Shown here piece by piece: positions 31,460-34,090 of a DNA stretch of 34,090 bases. This DNA is from Isohypsibius dastychi (Eukaryota > Tardigrada > Eutardigrada > Parachela > Isohypsibiidae). The stretch covers positions 1 through 34,090 of the forward strand of contig JAQIWT010000115.1 of assembly GCA_034696485.1 (NCBI GenBank), written 5' to 3'. The notes below the pieces were generated by a model that was given only the letters and a program-made list of their open reading frames with translations, was not told the DNA's origin and made no database searches. Positions within the stretch are counted from its first letter, which is position 1; the number at the start of each line of letters is the position of its first letter. The position numbers and the translations under genes were made by a program.

Positions 31460-33025
31460 ATGAGCGGAAACAAACGCCGTGAAGAATTCAGCGACAATGA
31501 TTCCGATCTTGAGGTTGTGCCGGAGGCTGAAGAAGAACCCGATGTCGTGTTTGAGGGGTCGTAAGTTACTGCAACCAAATGTCATCCCACACAATGCATG
31601 AAATTCAAATCTCATTTTACTTTTCGCAGGTCGCGAATCAAAGAGTGGCCATATCCAGTTGACGGGGCCAAAGAAGGAGACCTCAGTGTCGGAGTGTTGG
31701 TGAAACTGTTTGTGCATTTGGTGAAACTCCGTGCAAGTGATGGACACAGTTCCTGCAGCTGCCCAGATTACACTAAAGCTCAGAAACGAATCTGCAAGCA
31801 CATTGTCACAGTTGCTCATGGCTCGGGACATCTTCAAAGTGTCGTTGACTTCGTTATGAGCAAGCAGGTCAACAGGATACTCACTGTTCAGCAACCATCC
31901 ACTTCAGGGTACAAGCCATCCCAAGGTCCACGGAATCTGCATAACAGTTACACGAAGAGAAACGGTTTGGAGCCAATCGAAATTCCTGTACCCTCTCAGT
32001 CGAATCTGAAAGATTTGTGCAGTTCGGCCAACGGAAGTAAAGATGGACTAGGCGCAGCAAATCTAGTAACATCCAGCCAGGCATCCTTGTCGTCCGATGC
32101 AAGTGTCGTCATTCCTCTTCCAGATGGTAAGATCCAGCCGCGAATTACTCGACTGATGTTTCTTGATGTTTTTTGCAGCTCTTCCGACCCAGGTACGCTT
32201 AACCCGATGCTGCCACTCTGCTACGCAATCTATATTCACACTTGAGATCTCCTACTCTCCCCCTCCCCCTCCCCCCCCCCCCTCCAGCTAGCTAGTATGA
32301 AACTAGTACAATGGATACGTGACATGTCTCATTCAGGAACTACACGTATTCTCTCGCAACTACGTACTGTACGTATTGTCACCAGGTCTACCTCTTCATC
32401 ACAACAACTGAATCAGAAATTTGGATATCGTTCATCGCTGATGAAGAGGTAGACCTGGTGACCGTATCTGATGGCGTAGCAGGGTGGCAGCGCGGAAAGT
32501 CGTGGTGGGATATCGCCAACTCAAAATGGTGTCAAGAGTCCTCAGACAAAAGAGTCCTCGGGTAATTGATAACCTGAACAATAAGATCGTTGCTTCATGA
32601 TGTTTTGTTTAGCTCAACCGCCTTGGCAACTTAGCAAACATAACTTCGTTATTCGGTCGGAAAGCGTATCACATGCAGGAATCAAATGTCCCGGGTGCGA
32701 CAAATTGTTTCGCTTCAGCCAGCATCGCTTAAAGCTGCTGATTACCCACATCGAATCGGACTATTCCAGTGGGACGAAGAAAACCACGATTGCAGCCGAG
32801 CGCGTTAGACGATACCACCTAGATGCAATGTGCCTGCGCCGTCGCCATCCCGGTATTTCGAAGCTCCGGATCATGGCTGATGACCATGAGACATTCACTT
32901 CGGAGCAAACTGCATGCATGACTATGTTTTTTAGACCAGTTTGCGGAGTAGTCGTATGCGCTGAGCTGATGTTGTTGGAAATTCTTGTTAACTTCGGTTC
33001 GAATACAAATTTGGGTCTGATGTAG
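31460..33025 (+). CDS. SWIM zinc-finger protein with a second Cys/His finger
   Basis: Exons 31460-31560, 31630-32126 and 32613-33025 join in phases 2 and 1 to give 336 residues. The acidic start MSGNKRREEFSDNDSDLEVV is followed by a SWIM motif CSCPDYTKAQKRICKHI (Cys-x-Cys-x10-Cys-x-His), a Zn module for DNA or protein binding known from MULE transposases, MEKK1 and ZSWIM proteins. A polar linker follows. Exon 3 holds GIKCPGCDKLFRFSQHRLKL and RRYHLDAMCLRRRHPG. Its C-x2-C...H-x4-C order loosely recalls PARP-type fingers ending in W/YHxxC. No transposase core is present. A small exon at 32179-32192 would shift the frame and is left out. Intron 2 contains a 24-bp perfect hairpin and a C12 run. 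The stop lies in a 66-bp tandem duplication. A chromatin or DNA-repair role is possible but inferred. Confidence 0.7.
32271..32282. repeat. C12 tract in SWIM gene intron 2
   Basis: Twelve C preceded by CCCTCCCCCT, within a pyrimidine-rich stretch of the intron. Confidence 0.7.
32378..32462. repeat. perfect 24-bp inverted repeat in SWIM gene intron 2
   Basis: GTCACCAGGTCTACCTCTTC at 32378 onward (24 bases) is the exact complement of 32439-32462, with a 37-base loop. In the pre-mRNA it would form a strong stem. Confidence 0.8.
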
Positions 33026-33122
33026 TTTCTGTAAACGCAACTATTCATTCGTTCTCACTTCGGTTCGAATACATATTTGGGTCTGATGTAGTTTCTGTAA
33101 ACGCAACTAATCATTCGTTCTC
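32991..33122. repeat. 66-bp tandem duplication covering the SWIM stop codon
   Basis: Units 32991-33056 and 33057-33122 start ACTTCGGTTCGAATAC and differ at only two or so positions. The first carries the last codons (NFGSNTNLGLM) and the TAG stop; the second lies in the 3' untranslated region. Confidence 0.85.
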
Positions 33123-33312
33123 CTTTCATTGGGTCACCGAAATCTCCCGATCAGAGCGGCGAAACTGCAGATTTGCCATCAAGCTTGATGAATGATGAGC
33201 TTGCCCATCGAACTTGTTTAGTCACAACCAAAGATAAGAGCCAGTGTCATCGAATCACGAACCACGTTACGCGAGAACGACTACGTCTTCAACTGGGTTT
33301 CTTAGTAAGGTA

Positions 33313-33564
33313 GTTCCGAGTCCGTGTTCCGAGTTCCGAGTTCCGAGTTCCGAATTCCGAATTCCGAATTCCGAGTTCCGAATTCCGAATTCCGAATTCC
33401 GTGTTCCGTGTTCCGAATTCCGAGTTACGAGTTACGAGTTACGAGTTACGAGTTACGAGTTCCGAGTTCCGAGTTCCGAGTTCCGAGTTCCGAGTTCCGA
33501 ATTCCGAGTTCCGAATTCCGAGTTCCGAGTTCCGAGTTCCGAGTTCTGAGTTAAAGCAATAGCC
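33313..33564. repeat. right 7-bp tandem array (CCGAATT/CCGAGTT), inverted partner of 30155-30307
   Basis: About thirty-four heptamers, mostly TTCCGAG and TTCCGAA, with a sub-block of five GTTACGA variants (about 33422-33460). The outer edge CTGAGTTAAAGCAATAGCC is the complement of the leader of the left array. Long open frames in all readings follow from the 21-base period and are not genes. Confidence 0.85.
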
Positions 33565-33805
33565 GATTTCGCTTGTGCTTTGGAAGTTTGCGGATCTTCT
33601 GACGAGGTAAATTTTGCACATGTGCGTTTTTTGCAAGGTTTGCAATTGCCCGATCAACCGTGAATTTCCTCCTCTCTATCTTTTCTCGCGGAATTGTGGT
33701 AACCTCAGCCCCCGAAATGGTGGTGTCAGTTTGTAAGGTTGCGGTTGCTGCGTCCTCTTGGGCAGCTGCCAGGGCTCCTGAGAAGAAATAGTTCATTGTT
33801 CGCAT
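33551..33805 (-). CDS. small basic, probably secreted protein, relative of the 25401-26030 gene
   Basis: An 84-residue ATG frame starts MRTMNYFFSGALAAAQEDAA and ends in a basic tail (PRQKIRKLPKHKRNRLLL). The segment GALAAAQEDA parallels GAYAAAPDVA of the secreted protein at 25401-26030. At the same point the DNA reads CTTCTCAGGAGCC here and CTTCCAGGAGCTT there, the exon-2 acceptor in that gene. So this copy either has an unspliced short leader or a first exon I cannot identify further upstream. TATAAAAGG at 33959-33951 fits a promoter. The stop codon lies inside the leader of the heptamer array. I do not recognise a family. Confidence 0.5.
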   Translation of the reverse strand: MRTMNYFFSGALAAAQEDAATATLQTDTTISGAEVTTIPREKIERRKFTVDRAIANLAKNAHVQNLPRQKIRKLPKHKRNRLLL

Positions 33806-33950
33806 CTAGCTCGTATCCGACAGTCTAATGTAGACAGGGCACAGTTTTTCGACTAAATGTGCTAACTTGAACCACAACCGCACATTACAAGCATACTAGA
33901 AGATCTTTTGGTCGTCACAGCCAGGTTGATCGACAGTTGTGGGCTACCGC

Positions 33951-33960
33951 CCTTTTATAA
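33951..33960 (-). promoter_or_regulatory. TATA box for the basic secreted protein relative
   Basis: TTATAAAAGG on the minus strand, about 145 bases before the ATG at 33805. The spacing leaves room for a 5' leader, with or without a small intron. Confidence 0.5.
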
Positions 33961-34090
33961 TCAGTTCAGAGTGCAGTATCTGACTTTTTGTTCTCGTGAT
34001 CGATCACGCATGCAGTTCACGGTTGGTATCTCTTCTGTCATGATGATGTCCTTCATGGTGGTCCCAGACCACTGAGCTGTCAGCGGGTGT

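Noticed and set aside
32179-32192. 14-base micro-exon with good splice sites in the SWIM gene
   Set aside because: Inclusion shifts the frame and removes the Cys/His module of the last exon; direct joining of 32126 to 32613 keeps frame.
33244-33657. Several overlapping open frames in the right heptamer array
   Set aside because: Same artefact as at 30081-30537.
1-34090. CRISPR array, operon or bacterial promoter signals
   Set aside because: The sequence is eukaryotic with spliced genes; none of the repeats has the spacer pattern of a CRISPR array.

Overview
The window is eukaryotic nuclear DNA from an invertebrate animal. Coding regions are split by GT-AG introns, many only 50-210 bp long, some promoters have TATA boxes, and the recognisable families are metazoan: a ZUP1-type ubiquitin protease, GT11 fucosyltransferases, a serpin, a SWIM zinc-finger protein and a Notch-ligand-N-terminus-like secreted protein. 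I cannot name the species. Long poly(G)/poly(C) runs, several non-autonomous DNA transposons and many fold-back repeats recall small ecdysozoan genomes, but that is inference. All gene models were spliced by hand from reading frame, intron phase and splice motifs; none has transcript support.

Left part (1-11,732): a tandem array of three plus-strand paralogues with the same exon layout. Three short N-terminal exons have matching intron phases (0, 1, 0) and are followed by a long coiled-coil exon. The middle gene (5686-9968) also encodes a C-terminal peptidase C78 domain of ZUFSP/ZUP1 type, with Cys, His and Asp of the triad present. The left copy (2814-4447) and right copy (10726-11732) end before any protease domain and look like coiled-coil-only relatives. 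The left copy has lost the ancestral start codon and carries an internal 28-residue duplication. An orphan coiled-coil frame lies on the minus strand at 803-1108.

Middle part (11,733-21,068): a five-exon minus-strand gene (13263-14253) encodes a secreted C2/MNNL-like protein. Beyond it is a mobile-element zone: an 889-bp hAT-like element with an 8-bp target duplication (15744-16632), a BED-finger-like frame beside it, a second hAT-like candidate (17120-17640) and a nested fold-back (18743-19277).

Right part (19,900-34,090): two divergent, head-to-head GT11 fucosyltransferase genes (19906-21068 minus, 22150-23283 plus); a secreted, very basic small protein (25401-26030 minus) with a probable relative at 33551-33805 minus; the C-terminal half of a serpin (26608-27282 minus); a 161-bp TA-flanked MITE (28396-28556); and a SWIM zinc-finger gene (31460-33025) lying between two inverted arrays of the same 7-bp repeat (30155-30307 and 33313-33564).

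The candidate for a novel system is the left array: a ZUP1-like deubiquitinase whose usual zinc-finger N-terminus is replaced by a coiled coil, flanked by two protease-less paralogues of that coiled coil. They could act as partners or competitors of the protease, but this is inference.
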